NCBI RefSeq assembly: GCF_027924185.1 | Contig: NZ_BRVO01000001.1 | Span: 124,001 to 188,000 of the forward strand | From: Neptunitalea lumnitzerae | GTDB lineage: Bacteria; Bacteroidota; Bacteroidia; Flavobacteriales; Flavobacteriaceae | Direction of reading: 5' to 3' | DNA: 64,000 nt | Shown: positions 29,308 through 38,473 of the stretch, in pieces | Numbering within the stretch: the first letter of the stretch is position 1 | Layout: each line of letters starts with the position of its first letter | Program-made: the position numbers and the translations under genes | The notes under the pieces: generated by a model | Seen by the model: only the letters and a program-made list of their open reading frames with translations | Database searches by the model: none | Told to the model about the DNA's origin: nothing

Positions 29308-30586
29308 TTAGTTCTCCTTCCAATATATAAATGTTATCAGTTCCATCCTTAAACAGAGTAGCCATTGCCGTTTCTTTCAGAAATATTCCTTTTGGAGCAT
29401 CTAACGTGGTTCCACTTGGAGTAAAAAATGCTGAACAACTTGGAAACGACCTAAAAACACAATTAAAATTATCTCTCAAATTATTTGATATTATAATATT
29501 TACATTATCCTTAATCTTAACAATACATCCATCATAATTATCTGTTAAAGTAATATCACTTACAATAGTTTTTTGCATAGAATATGATACAAACCCAACC
29601 CCATCCTCAGACTCATTAACGGCCAAAATTTTCCCAGCATTACCAGTAAAACTAGTAGGTGTATCATTCAAGGCAGTAAATGATGAATTTGCATTTTCAG
29701 TTCTACTTTTTATCCAAAAATTAAACTCATAAATCGTACCGTTCAAATAATCAGGATTATCAATATTTATTGACCATGCCTTAAAATCATTTGAAACTAT
29801 TTCCGGTGACTCTAAATCAAAATGCTTATTTTCTTCATGTATATAGATTCTATTTCCTATGAAGTTTTCTTCATTGCTTATCGCACTGACAAAGTAATAT
29901 TGATTTGCATTTGTACACCCTAAAGCAAAATTTGATAGTAACACCAAATCAGATAAATCGGTTGCTAGTTTATCTACAAACATAAACCGATCATAAAATG
30001 TTTCTCTAGCTTTTACTGGTGTAGTCGACAAAATAGTACCATTACTATTTTTTAAGTATAAGATCCCATCTTCAAATACTACAGACACACCTTGCCTAAC
30101 AAAATTATGAGCGTCAATAGTTAGAACTTGATTACCACTAACATCAAAAAATTTGATGCTATCTCCTTCAACATAACCATTAGCTATATTACCAGCAGTA
30201 TTTATTTCTGTTATTAAAGCATCAACTTGAGCTTGTGTATAATACCGGCTATCATGATTATGCGTACCATTGGCTTTAGTATTTTGTAAATCAATAATTG
30301 CTAATCGATTCAACTCTATCTGCTCAGTCGTCAACTCTTCACTGGTACCTTTGGTAAATAATACCTCATGTATCGCATTTATGAGTTCTGTAGCTGTTGC
30401 ATACACCACACCATCTACAGTTATATCAGACACATGAGTAGTATTAATTAAAAATAATTTACTGTCGTAAATATTGTAAATTCTAATGTGACTATTATCT
30501 ATGTAAAATGGTAAAAACGTTTTAAAAAAGGTATTACCATTCAAGCTAAACTTACTTGACGAAACATTAATAAAGGTATGTGTCAT
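29291..30586 (-). CDS. Phage tail-fibre-like protein
   Basis: 431 residues. The segment GTHNHDSRYYTQAQVDALI (about residues 113-131) is the short repeat typical of phage tail fibres, preceded by a helical EQIELNRLAIIDLQNTKA stretch. The N-terminal third probably attaches to the tail and the C-terminal part (ALNDTPTSFTGNAGKILAVN onward) is a beta-rich receptor-binding end. It overlaps the connector gene by 4 bases. Confidence 0.75.
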   Translation of the reverse strand: MTHTFINVSSSKFSLNGNTFFKTFLPFYIDNSHIRIYNIYDSKLFLINTTHVSDITVDGVVYATATELINAIHEVLFTKGTSEELTTEQIELNRLAIIDLQNTKANGTHNHDSRYYTQAQVDALITEINTAGNIANGYVEGDSIKFFDVSGNQVLTIDAHNFVRQGVSVVFEDGILYLKNSNGTILSTTPVKARETFYDRFMFVDKLATDLSDLVLLSNFALGCTNANQYYFVSAISNEENFIGNRIYIHEENKHFDLESPEIVSNDFKAWSINIDNPDYLNGTIYEFNFWIKSRTENANSSFTALNDTPTSFTGNAGKILAVNESEDGVGFVSYSMQKTIVSDITLTDNYDGCIVKIKDNVNIIISNNLRDNFNCVFRSFPSCSAFFTPSGTTLDAPKGIFLKETAMATLFKDGTDNIYILEGELSDDNA

Positions 30587-31101
30587 TTTATAATATAACT
30601 TTTAAGACATGCATTCTCTGGTTTACCTTTCACCTCTCTTCCATAACTCGGATAATCTTCCAAGTTTCGTTCAATAAACCTTTCTACATCGTTTAGAAGT
30701 ATGTGTGCTTCCTTTTGATATTTGTAGTATAAATTTTTCCGTTCCTCAAGAGATACGGGTTCAGAATAATTAGTTTTCTTGATTGTAAAACCATGTGAAG
30801 TACTCACGTAATTACATTTAAGTATAAACCGAGCATATACAAAATAGGCTAACACATCTTGAAATCCTCTGAAATAACCAGTATTTCCTTTATACTCATA
30901 CGCTCCTCCCTCTAATAGCAATTGCCATTGACCTTCATCATTCTTATTCGATATAAGGTCAAAATAAAAAGATTCATCCAACAAAGGTTTTAAATCAAAA
31001 TCTTGGGCTTCTCTTATAAATACTTCAAATTCCTTTTCTCCATATCCTAATGACACCTGAAGTACTTCCGCTACTTTAGATTTATTGGTTAATAGTTCCA
31101 T
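30583..31101 (-). CDS. Putative head-tail connector protein (DUF6712-like)
   Basis: 172 residues, helical. The start ELLTNKSKVAEVLQVSLGYGEKEFEVFIREAQDFDLKPLL and the FQDVLAYFVYARFI segment are typical of small Bacteroidota phage proteins found after the portal and taken as head-completion proteins. Its start overlaps the portal gene by 20 bases. Assignment is from layout and context. Confidence 0.6.
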   Translation of the reverse strand: MELLTNKSKVAEVLQVSLGYGEKEFEVFIREAQDFDLKPLLDESFYFDLISNKNDEGQWQLLLEGGAYEYKGNTGYFRGFQDVLAYFVYARFILKCNYVSTSHGFTIKKTNYSEPVSLEERKNLYYKYQKEAHILLNDVERFIERNLEDYPSYGREVKGKPENACLKSYIIK

Positions 31102-32227
31102 CCTTTAACAATGCGTACTGTTTTATCTTCCAATTATGAGTTGGATTCATATCTTTTTCATAATTGTGAAATAGCTCTGTAAACAGGCGTTCTAATTTCA
31201 ATCTATCTTTAGCTACTAAAGCATTATAAACAGACTGTGCTTTAACCAGGTCCTCCCCAGAAGTATTTCCTAGTTTACCCGCAACATAATCAATTAATTG
31301 AGGTGGAATATTTCTAAAGGCTTTACGAATAAAGTTGCTACTACTACTCTCAAAATGAGCATATTTTTCAGCATTTACGTCGTTCTTTATAGTATCAAAC
31401 TTAAAATTCCCTATACTCTCTTTTTCATCGTCCCAATCATCTTTTATAATAAGTTTAGAACTGGAATTTTCTACTCCTGACAGCTCTTCTATATTCTTGA
31501 TAAAAGTACGTTCATCTTCTTCATTTGGAAACTCTCGATGTCGTATATAGGTAATATCTTCAAAACTTCGCTGAACAGTCCCCTTGTAATAAAGCCCCAT
31601 GTGATATTCTACCTCAGCAAAACTTAAAGCTCTATCTATTAAAGGAACAGGATAGGTGTACTTATGGTTCATTTTAAAAAACCATACTTGTCCTTTGTAA
31701 TGCTCCCAGCCTCCATCTCTTTCTACTTGAGTTTGTATTATAACTGCATTCGGGTTATAACTATCATACACATCTACCTCATCTGCTTTTAAATATTTCC
31801 CCCAACCATTAGGACTTACAACTATTTTTCCGCTATAGTTATCATCATCCTTCTTTCCTACCCTACACAGCTCATAGGGTAACACCTTAAACGAATACTT
31901 CTGAAAATTGGCATTATAACCTACCCAAATAAAAGCTCCTTGATGCCTAGCTACACTCTCTCCTATTTGCTCTAACAAATCATTCGGAGTCCTTTTTTCC
32001 CAACGTACATCGCTAAGATTCTCGGTTTCTAAATCTTCCTCGAACCCGCTACCTACTAAAAACGATTGATACGTATCTGCACATTGGGCAGCTGTTGGTG
32101 ACAAATCAATGATATTCTCGGTCATCAATGGTTTTAGATTGTCTTCTCCATTAAAGATAATACCAAACCGTTTGTTATAAATATCTTGCTTTTCCTTTTT
32201 GTAAGCCCTTGGTATTCTCGACTTCAT
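31082..32227 (-). CDS. Phage portal protein
   Basis: 381 residues. Portal features: an N-terminal arm, INLSPTAAQCADTYQSFLVGSGF-like entry (split here as DLSPTAAQCADTYQSFLVG), LLEQIGESVARHQGAFIWVGY, clip-domain region FKVLPYELCRVGKK, the PLIDRALSFAEVEYHMGLYY helix, and a C-terminal helical crown (AYDLVKAQ-like EDLVKAQSVYNALVAKDRL). Portals form the ring through which DNA enters the head. It sits downstream of the capsid genes rather than directly after the terminase. Confidence 0.82.
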   Translation of the reverse strand: MKSRIPRAYKKEKQDIYNKRFGIIFNGEDNLKPLMTENIIDLSPTAAQCADTYQSFLVGSGFEEDLETENLSDVRWEKRTPNDLLEQIGESVARHQGAFIWVGYNANFQKYSFKVLPYELCRVGKKDDDNYSGKIVVSPNGWGKYLKADEVDVYDSYNPNAVIIQTQVERDGGWEHYKGQVWFFKMNHKYTYPVPLIDRALSFAEVEYHMGLYYKGTVQRSFEDITYIRHREFPNEEDERTFIKNIEELSGVENSSSKLIIKDDWDDEKESIGNFKFDTIKNDVNAEKYAHFESSSSNFIRKAFRNIPPQLIDYVAGKLGNTSGEDLVKAQSVYNALVAKDRLKLERLFTELFHNYEKDMNPTHNWKIKQYALLKDGTINQ

Positions 32228-32261
32228 AGTTAAGCATTTTTAATGTTGAACTATCACAGAT

Positions 32262-32783
32262 TTATATATTTTCTATATAGCTATCTTGTAACAATGCTAT
32301 ACTAGCTATTAAATCTTTTTTACTCCTTCCTTTTGCTTCGGGAAACAATGCTCTTAACTCAGTCATAGTATAATCTTCCAATACCAAATCATCCTTTGTT
32401 CTCGGATCATTATCCTTCTTCTCTTTTAACAAGGTTTCAAGATGATTAGGTAATTTGCTAAAAAGCACCTTTCTATTCGGGTTCTTACGTAAAAAAGCAA
32501 TTGCTACTTCGTCGGTTAAGTTAGCATTACTATATACTTCATTACTTCCAGGTTTCATTATTATAGACCGTTCCTTTAACAAAAAGCTACAAGTTAAAGT
32601 CTGCCCAATACCAGCATTCTTCCTCCCATGTTTTTTAATACGCTTTATATAGCCTGATATTTTTGCCGGACAATTAGTGCATACCTCCCCAAATAAACTT
32701 TGGTAGGTTTCAAACACCAACTTCAGGTGCTGTTTTACCAGCACCTCTGAAGTGGTTTGTTGTATAAAGGTTACCGCATCCAT
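32262..32783 (-). CDS. Phage-cluster hypothetical protein
   Basis: 173 residues, no signal or membrane segment. A CTNCPAK motif and a basic GYIKRIKKHGRKNAG stretch lie in the N-terminal half; the C-terminal part (YTMTELRALFPEAKGRSKKDLIASIA) resembles a small DNA- or protein-binding helical hairpin (HeH/SAP-like). It overlaps the preceding gene by one base. Function is unknown; by position it is a head-region protein. Confidence 0.6.
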   Translation of the reverse strand: MDAVTFIQQTTSEVLVKQHLKLVFETYQSLFGEVCTNCPAKISGYIKRIKKHGRKNAGIGQTLTCSFLLKERSIIMKPGSNEVYSNANLTDEVAIAFLRKNPNRKVLFSKLPNHLETLLKEKKDNDPRTKDDLVLEDYTMTELRALFPEAKGRSKKDLIASIALLQDSYIENI

Positions 32784-33385
32784 TACGGTTCTACATATTC
32801 ATTAGCGGTTATCCAAGCTTCTGTTTCTTCCAAGGCGGTATCTGCTGTAGCAACAGGCATCATGAAAATCTTTTTACCTGTACTCTCCTCTTCTCCTTCT
32901 TGAGTGGCTACAGTAAGTGTTGTAGTTCCACTATTTTCAGAGGCATTCCACGTATCTTCCGTCACTAACATACCCGATTCTAAGCCCAAAATATGATAGC
33001 TAAGTTCACCACTTTCTCCAGAATCTACTGTTTTTATAAGTGTACACACTCTACCACCCCCAACTAACTCTTGTATACGATGAGATTCTTCTTCTCCACG
33101 ATACATTACTGTAAATCCGTCTGTATGAATATATCCATTTCCAAAATCTAAAACAGATAAAGCATGGTTAGCAGTACTAGTTTTATTATTTCCTTCGGCA
33201 GGGTATAAATAAGACCCAGCCTTTAATACCAATGCCTCTACTTTGGTTCCTGAGTTTACGGTGGTGGTTGCCACTTTATCTACATCTTCCCAATTGAAGT
33301 ACCATTTTTTTACAATTCCTTGTTTAGGTTTATGTGCGCATTTGCGCGCAAACATACCCGATAATTTAGCATCACATGTTGCCAT
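32783..33385 (-). CDS. Phage structural protein, possibly tail-tube-like
   Basis: 200 residues, mostly beta. It starts MATCDAKLSGMFARKCAHKP and contains VLDFGNGYIHTDGFTVMYRG and SGTTTLTVATQEGEE. It lies between the major capsid gene and the portal gene and is a plausible tube or head-decoration protein. The family is not recognised with certainty. Confidence 0.5.
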   Translation of the reverse strand: MATCDAKLSGMFARKCAHKPKQGIVKKWYFNWEDVDKVATTTVNSGTKVEALVLKAGSYLYPAEGNNKTSTANHALSVLDFGNGYIHTDGFTVMYRGEEESHRIQELVGGGRVCTLIKTVDSGESGELSYHILGLESGMLVTEDTWNASENSGTTTLTVATQEGEEESTGKKIFMMPVATADTALEETEAWITANEYVEP

Positions 33386-33495
33386 TATGTTATATCATTT
33401 TTAAAGCCAATCACTATTATTTGAAGTTCAATAGTGCTGGATGAAAAGAATTTTATTCTAAGAAGTATCGGTATGGCCTATGTAGGCATCACAAT

Positions 33496-34557
33496 TTAAA
33501 AAGCTGCTTTTAATGCGTACGGATTTACCATTTTAAAATCTAACATATAGTTCCCTTTAATCCAGAAGGTTTCTTCACTTCCACCTATATACTCAAAGGT
33601 TAAATTTTCTAATGCGGAAGCATCATCAATACCTACCTGTAAATACTCTTTTTTGGTAAATAAAGCAAAGTGTGGTAAATGAATAGCTGCCGGGTCGCCT
33701 ACCGTAAAATCGCTCGCTCTCCAACGGTCATAATTCACTAATGGTAAAATCTGTTCTCCATCAATTGATGCCTCTTTAATGCCTTTTAAAGTATCATCTA
33801 TATTACTTTGAACCCCATAACCATTGGCACGCTTAATCCACTTCGTATAGTTTTTAAACAATCGGTTAGAAGACAGTAGCACATCGCCCTCAAAATCGTA
33901 CTGATCTGTTATTGCCTCATAAATATCTAAGGCATACTCCGAAGATAGGTTATACTGTTCAGTGACTGTAGCCGCTGCATTTTTATCTAACGATACAAAC
34001 TTATCAGCAAACTCAGGCAATGTTTTTAAATACTGAAGCGTAGGCAAAAGTCCTTTATCTATGGTATTGTAAAAAGGAGCATAGGTAGCCTCATCAGTTA
34101 GTATATCCTGATTTTCAATATCTGCATCGGCCATTAACACCATACGCTGTAAATCTAGTTGCATTGCTTTTACTATTAAATCTTGTAAAAACAAAGCCAA
34201 CTCGGTTTGCCCTAAATCTTTAACCGCATATCCGTTAGCCAAAGCCCATTGTGTAAAATGCCCCATAAAATCATCGTAACAATAGGATACCTTTACTTCT
34301 TGAAGCTTAGGATTCCAAGTTTGTGAAAAAGCAGGAAAGCTAGGCGAAATACCGTCACCTCCACAGCCTTGAGAAGCTGTAGTGATATATTCGAACCCTT
34401 TCATGGCAGCAACTTGCTGTCCGCCTTTAATACCTGGTACAATCGTAAAAAAGGAATCTGTTGGCTGATAAAACAAATCGTTTTTTATAATATCTCTAGA
34501 ATCCTGAATAAATCGTTCATCTGTTGCCAATTCCTGAAACGCGCTCTTTAATTCCAT
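33496..34557 (-). CDS. Putative major capsid protein
   Basis: 353 residues. No delta-domain or signal. The protein begins MELKSAFQELATDERFIQDS and has a long central helix-rich part (FLQDLIVKAMQLDLQRMVLMADADI) and a terminal beta region (TFEYIGGSEETFWIKGNYML, FKMVNPYALKAAF) as in HK97-fold capsid proteins of Bacteroidota phages. It follows the protease/scaffold-like gene, the usual capsid position. Named from layout and context. Confidence 0.68.
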   Translation of the reverse strand: MELKSAFQELATDERFIQDSRDIIKNDLFYQPTDSFFTIVPGIKGGQQVAAMKGFEYITTASQGCGGDGISPSFPAFSQTWNPKLQEVKVSYCYDDFMGHFTQWALANGYAVKDLGQTELALFLQDLIVKAMQLDLQRMVLMADADIENQDILTDEATYAPFYNTIDKGLLPTLQYLKTLPEFADKFVSLDKNAAATVTEQYNLSSEYALDIYEAITDQYDFEGDVLLSSNRLFKNYTKWIKRANGYGVQSNIDDTLKGIKEASIDGEQILPLVNYDRWRASDFTVGDPAAIHLPHFALFTKKEYLQVGIDDASALENLTFEYIGGSEETFWIKGNYMLDFKMVNPYALKAAF

Positions 34558-34630
34558 ATACGTATTTTAATATTGTCTTGTAAAGACTCCTAAGAAGTAT
34601 GATAGTATTGAATCTTGGGATTTATTGGTT

Positions 34631-34695
34631 GCACTAGTAACTCACGTACTGATTAACTCACTCTGATGAGACCCTGAGTCTAGTTCAGGGTGACG
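34631..34695 (+). repeat. A-type hairpin repeat between capsid and protease genes
   Basis: The 176-base spacer contains ACTAGTAACTCACGTACTG followed by TGAGACCCTGAGTCTAGTTC and AGGGTGACG, a fragment closely like the tandem array at 47.6-48.5 kb. Confidence 0.8.
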
Positions 34696-34733
34696 TTCTA
34701 ACAACTGGCAACCATCAACTTTTGACCAGTACT

Positions 34734-35939
34734 CTAACTCTCTTTCTGGTCTCTAATTTCTTTGACTCTATCTGGGTCATATCTAGAACCGAATTTTGAT
34801 TTTTTACCTTTATTCGCATCTGAGACATAATTAGGGGCAGTTGTTTTTACCGTTTTGGCTAGATTATTAAACCGTTTTTCAAAAGATGAAGCTACCAATT
34901 GCAAAGCATCCTCATGTACTTTTAAATCTTTACGATATTGCTTCTGAAAATTACGTAAAGAAGTAGTCAACTTATTTACACTTTGCATCACCTGTTCAAT
35001 AGTAGCATCGTCATCAATTGGGTCTTCTTCGGCATCCTTAATTGCCGTAATAACACCTTCTTCAATTACCCAAATACTACCATCTTTTAAGGTAAGTTCT
35101 CCATCTGCTATGGGGTTACCAGTTTCGTCAATAACTGCATCTCCTTCTGCTGGTGATTCGGCATCGGTAACCACGGTTACCACCTCGCCAGTAGCAGTAG
35201 TTACATCCATGTCAAACTGATGGGTTTTCCCAAATTGTTTTCGCATTTTCTCTAAAAAATTCATGTCAATTCGCTGTTTATATTGCTTAAGATAATCGGC
35301 ATACCTGCTAAAAAAATCATTTACTATAGCAGGATGGCGTTGAATTACTGAGAATACTGCTGGGTGTTCATCTAAAAACTGAGTCACAGCCACGCCTAAA
35401 TCGCTTGAATTACTAAAAAGGGTTTCTGTAGCTGCGGGGTCATCTACCAGGTCGCTTGCCAAAAAACTTTGTAATAGGTGTGAGTTATAAGTTTTCCCTT
35501 TTACTACCTCCTCAACTTCTTCACTCATTACCACAATAGAGTTACCAAACATATCTGGGTTGTCTGATGCCATATCTAATACATACTCCCACATGCTAAT
35601 GCCCTTGCCCTCTACAGCTGTCTTCTGGGCTATAGTGTCTAAATGTAAATTGGCTAATACCCTGGCTCCTTTTAATTTAAAACTGTGATACCTACCAATA
35701 AAACTACCTAAAGATGTGGCACACATATTAGGATGTCCAAACCTGCATTTTACGCCTTGCTGTTGTGCATTTCCCTGAACTACTAAATCTTTTAAAAACT
35801 GTGTATTGAAATAACTACCGTTCTTGTTAGGTCCTTGTTGTACAATGACAACATTTTTAATAATTCCGTTGGTTCTATCTACATTCAAATGAGATTTCCC
35901 CGATCTTGTTACGTGTGATTTAAAATGTTGTTTAGGCAT
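34734..35939 (-). CDS. Putative prohead protease fused to scaffold
   Basis: 401 residues from the ATG at 35939 (MPKQHFKSHVTRSGKSHLN); an earlier ATG at 35972 would add 11 residues. The N-terminal half has a His-centred segment (CRFGHPNMCATSLGSFIGRY) and DMFGNSIVVMSEE, as in Mu-I-like and herpesvirus-type prohead proteases. The C-terminal half is acidic, then helical/coiled (INKLTTSLRNFQKQYRKDLK-type) and ends basic, like a capsid scaffold. It lies directly before the capsid gene. The active site is inferred, not proven. Confidence 0.6.
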   Translation of the reverse strand: MPKQHFKSHVTRSGKSHLNVDRTNGIIKNVVIVQQGPNKNGSYFNTQFLKDLVVQGNAQQQGVKCRFGHPNMCATSLGSFIGRYHSFKLKGARVLANLHLDTIAQKTAVEGKGISMWEYVLDMASDNPDMFGNSIVVMSEEVEEVVKGKTYNSHLLQSFLASDLVDDPAATETLFSNSSDLGVAVTQFLDEHPAVFSVIQRHPAIVNDFFSRYADYLKQYKQRIDMNFLEKMRKQFGKTHQFDMDVTTATGEVVTVVTDAESPAEGDAVIDETGNPIADGELTLKDGSIWVIEEGVITAIKDAEEDPIDDDATIEQVMQSVNKLTTSLRNFQKQYRKDLKVHEDALQLVASSFEKRFNNLAKTVKTTAPNYVSDANKGKKSKFGSRYDPDRVKEIRDQKES

Positions 35940-36040
35940 TCTTGTTCTTTTTTGATACCCCAAAAATACCACGAGATGTTACCATGTTGTAGGTTGTAAA
36001 AACAACCTAAAATCTCTCTACCCGAAAATGTGAATACTTA

Positions 36041-36132
36041 CTCAAATGAGACCCTGAATAAATTTCAGGGTGACGGTATGCGCTTCCGCTCGTCATGCTG
36101 AACTTGTTTCAGCATCTCACTAGTAGCTCACG
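36041..36132 (+). repeat. Full A+B paired-hairpin unit
   Basis: A hairpin CCCTGAATAAATTTCAGGG, a short spacer, then B hairpin ATGCTGAACTTGTTTCAGCAT and the tail CTCACTAGTAGCTCACG. It marks the border between the phage head block and the host-like gene island. Its translation produces the well-known spurious start MLNLFQHLTSS. Confidence 0.88.
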
Positions 36133-36247
36133 AACGATTATTATTTTAAATATTAATAATACCTTTACCACTAGAATTTACATTGTACTCTACAATCAAT
36201 ATATAATACTTGGTGGTACCCACCTCAAAGTAGTTTATTATAAGCGC

Positions 36248-37015
36248 ATGAAAAACTTATTTTTATTGTTAGTATTACTTCCTATACTTGTTTTTTCTCA
36301 GGAAAATGAACCTGTTGTTTTTGTAGGTTTTATAAATAAAGAACCTGTATTTGATAATTATAAAAAGCATAAACTGTATAATCCTGATGATCTTTTTGAA
36401 GATTCTATTTTAGTATATCCTGAAACCTATGCTCTAGTCAAAGTACAAGACAGCACCATAGTATATACCACAAATGACCAAACTATTGTCTCTGTTAATG
36501 GCAAAGAAACTACTTACAACTTATATTCTGCATTTATAGCCATTGATTCACTTGGTAGTGTTTACGTTACAGATTATGATGATGCGCTTAAAGTAAAGAA
36601 ATTGACTTCGGGAAAGATTGTTGATACTGGTATAAAAGGATATGTTGTTTCTATTTTGGATACCGATTTGTACGTAACTAGAGAACATGACCCTAATATA
36701 ATTCATACCAATGCAGACCTTTTCAAAATTAATCTCGAAACAAAACTAACTACGAAAGTAGCTACAAATATCTCGGGAGAAGATACCATTGTATTTAATT
36801 CTGGATTATACATTTATGATACAATTCTTAAAGATGGAACTTTTCAGCCTGCTGTATACGATGTAAAAAAAGATAAATATATAATGCTAGAGCTTTCAGA
36901 TACTTTTTCCAATAGTTTGGTTTACGACAACTATATAGATAGAAAACTGGTATTTTATAAGAACATAAAGCATCCCAAGACTACTCAATTTAGCACTTAC
37001 GGAATATCCTATTAA
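36248..37015 (+). CDS. Secreted hypothetical protein (beta-rich) in host-like island
   Basis: 255 residues from the ATG at 36248, with signal peptide MKNLFLLLVLLPILVFSQ. A longer frame from 36095 is rejected because its first residues come from the repeat. The mature part is beta-rich with Asp/Thr-rich loops and repeated strand patterns (FIAIDSLGSVYVTDYDDALK, KIVDTGIKGYVVSILDTDLY), consistent with a small propeller, but no family is recognised. It is on the opposite strand to the phage genes around it. Confidence 0.6.
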   Translation: MKNLFLLLVLLPILVFSQENEPVVFVGFINKEPVFDNYKKHKLYNPDDLFEDSILVYPETYALVKVQDSTIVYTTNDQTIVSVNGKETTYNLYSAFIAIDSLGSVYVTDYDDALKVKKLTSGKIVDTGIKGYVVSILDTDLYVTREHDPNIIHTNADLFKINLETKLTTKVATNISGEDTIVFNSGLYIYDTILKDGTFQPAVYDVKKDKYIMLELSDTFSNSLVYDNYIDRKLVFYKNIKHPKTTQFSTYGISY

Positions 37016-37078
37016 ACGTTACTTTTTAGTGAAGTTGTAGAAATAGATGGAAAAACAATAGTTGCTCACTTTTTCATA

Positions 37079-37234
37079 ACTAATTCGATTCAGCATCGCA
37101 CTAGTAGCTTACAGCCTACTAATCCCTAAAGAGGGAATACTTACTCAAATGAGACCCTGAATAAATTTCAGGGTAACGGTACGCGCTTCCGCTCGTCATG
37201 CTGAACTTGATTCAGCATCTCACTAGTAGCTCAC
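37079..37234 (+). repeat. B-type fragment and full A+B paired-hairpin unit
   Basis: A B-type half (TTCGATTCAGCATCGCACTAG) is followed at 37145-37234 by a full unit: CCCTGAATAAATTTCAGGG, then ATGCTGAACTTGATTCAGCAT and CTCACTAGTAGCTCACG. It lies within the gene-free stretch 37016-37447. Confidence 0.85.
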
Positions 37235-37297
37235 GCACTGCTATTATTTTAAATGTATTTAGTTGAAAATGCTAATTATCAGTTAATCCAGAAAACC

Positions 37298-37433
37298 CCG
37301 TCAATTCGAGTGCTTGCACAGCAAGTGTATCGAGAATAGGGAGTTTTCACTGGTATGGCTTGTATACCCCACCGCCACTGGTCTCGATACAATTTTGTTT
37401 CGTTTCACTACACAAAACCACTCGACCTGACGG
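37298..37433. mobile_element. Inverted-end MITE-like element, copy 1
   Basis: 136 bases bounded by CCGTCAATTCGAGTG and CACTCGACCTGACGG, which are inverted repeats at 13 of 15 positions. Inside, GTATCGAGA and TCTCGATAC form a second inverted pair around a GGGAGTTTTC core. It encodes nothing. It ends 14 bases before the GIY-YIG gene stop. Confidence 0.8.
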
Positions 37434-37447
37434 CTTGTTACTTTACC

Positions 37448-37732
37448 TTAAAAATGTTTTTTTGCAAGATTCGGAAGCTCCTCAAAATCTCCTTGAATCA
37501 AAGCTTCTTTTTTAACTCTTGACCATTTTTTTATTTGCTTCTCTTTAGAGATTGCCATGGTTATATCTGAAAACTCACAATAGAAAACCAGTTGTAAAGG
37601 TCTTCTCTTAAAAGTATAACAATCTTTAAAATAACCCGATTCGTGCTGAAACAAGCGTTGTTCCAAATTAGCAGTTACACCGGTATAATAGCTTTTATCA
37701 GCACATAACAAAATGTAAACATAAGAAACCAT
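37448..37732 (-). CDS. GIY-YIG nuclease family protein
   Basis: 94 residues from the ATG at 37732 (MVSYVYILLCADKSYYTG). It is a single GIY-YIG domain of the YhbQ/UPF0213 type: VYILLC and YYTGVT strands, a catalytic-type Arg in QRLFQHESG, KRRPLQLVFYCEF and the terminal helix AISKEKQIKKWSRVKKEALI. Such small nucleases cut DNA with one metal ion. A longer frame to 37975 is repeat translation. The gene is framed by two copies of the same inverted-end element (37298-37433 and 37764-37895), suggesting the nuclease acts on or moved with them. Confidence 0.88.
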   Translation of the reverse strand: MVSYVYILLCADKSYYTGVTANLEQRLFQHESGYFKDCYTFKRRPLQLVFYCEFSDITMAISKEKQIKKWSRVKKEALIQGDFEELPNLAKKHF

Positions 37733-37763
37733 AACTAAATGTATAAAAAAACACCTAGCCCCC

Positions 37764-37895
37764 CCGTCAATTCGAGTGAATTTCGATAGAAATTTGTATC
37801 GAAAACAGGGAGTTTTCTTTGGTAAGGATTGCGCTTGCCCCACCGCCTTTGGATCTCGATACAATTTACCTACGGTAAACCACTCGACCTGACGG
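37764..37895. mobile_element. Inverted-end MITE-like element, copy 2
   Basis: 132 bases with ends CCGTCAATTCGAGTG and CACTCGACCTGACGG, inner TTTCGATAGAAATT hairpin and GTATCGA / TCTCGATAC pair. It lies 31 bases upstream of the GIY-YIG start, in the same orientation as copy 1. Confidence 0.8.
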
Positions 37896-37916
37896 CTAGG
37901 CTTGTTCAAGGTTGCC

Positions 37917-38135
37917 TCACTCAAATGAGACCCTGAACAAATTTCAGGGTGACGGTACACGCTTCTCCTCGTCATGCTGAACTTGATTCAGCATCGCACT
38001 AGTAGCTCATGCGCTTCCTAATCCCAAATAAGGAATGCTTACTCAGATGAGACCCTGAATAAATTTCAGGGTGACAATATGCGGTTATGCTCGTCATGCT
38101 GAACTCGATTCAGCATCTCACTAGTAGCTTAAAGC
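37917..38135 (+). repeat. Two full A+B paired-hairpin units
   Basis: Units at 37917-38010 and 38038-38135, each A hairpin (CCCTGAACAAATTTCAGGG or CCCTGAATAAATTTCAGGG), then B hairpin (ATGCTGAACTTGATTCAGCAT or ATGCTGAACTCGATTCAGCAT) and the CACTAGTAGCT tail. Part of the gene-free stretch 37733-38473. Confidence 0.88.
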
Positions 38136-38201
38136 CCCCTAACCCCCGAAGGGGGAATGCTTACTCAGATGAATTATTTAGTTGACGGTTTTTGGAAAAC
38201 C

Positions 38202-38340
38202 CCGTCAATTCGAGTGCTTGCACAGCAAGTGTATCAAGAATAGGGAGTTTTCACTGGTATGGCTTGTGTAAAACCCATCGCCTCTGGGTCTCGATACAAT
38301 TTTGTTTCGTTTCACTACACAAAACCACTCGACCTGACGG
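38202..38340. mobile_element. Inverted-end MITE-like element, copy 3
   Basis: 139 bases, almost identical to copy 1 (same GTGCTTGCACAGCAAGTGTA inner hairpin and same right half), with both ends intact. A further A hairpin follows at 38371-38400. Confidence 0.8.
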
Positions 38341-38473
38341 CTAGGATTGTTCAAGGTTCACTCACTCAAATGAGACCCTGAATAAATTTCAGGGTGACGA
38401 TATGCGGTTACTTGCAATTAGTTTTAAAAACTCATATCCTATTTTTATATACATTTGTTATAAACTTTGTCTT

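Noticed and set aside
36095-36247. N-terminal extension MLNLFQHLTSS of the secreted protein at 36248
   Set aside because: It is the translation of the B hairpin repeat; a clear signal peptide begins at 36248.
37733-37975. N-terminal extension of the GIY-YIG protein
   Set aside because: The extension is translated inverted-end element and hairpin repeat; the GIY-YIG domain starts directly after the ATG at 37732.
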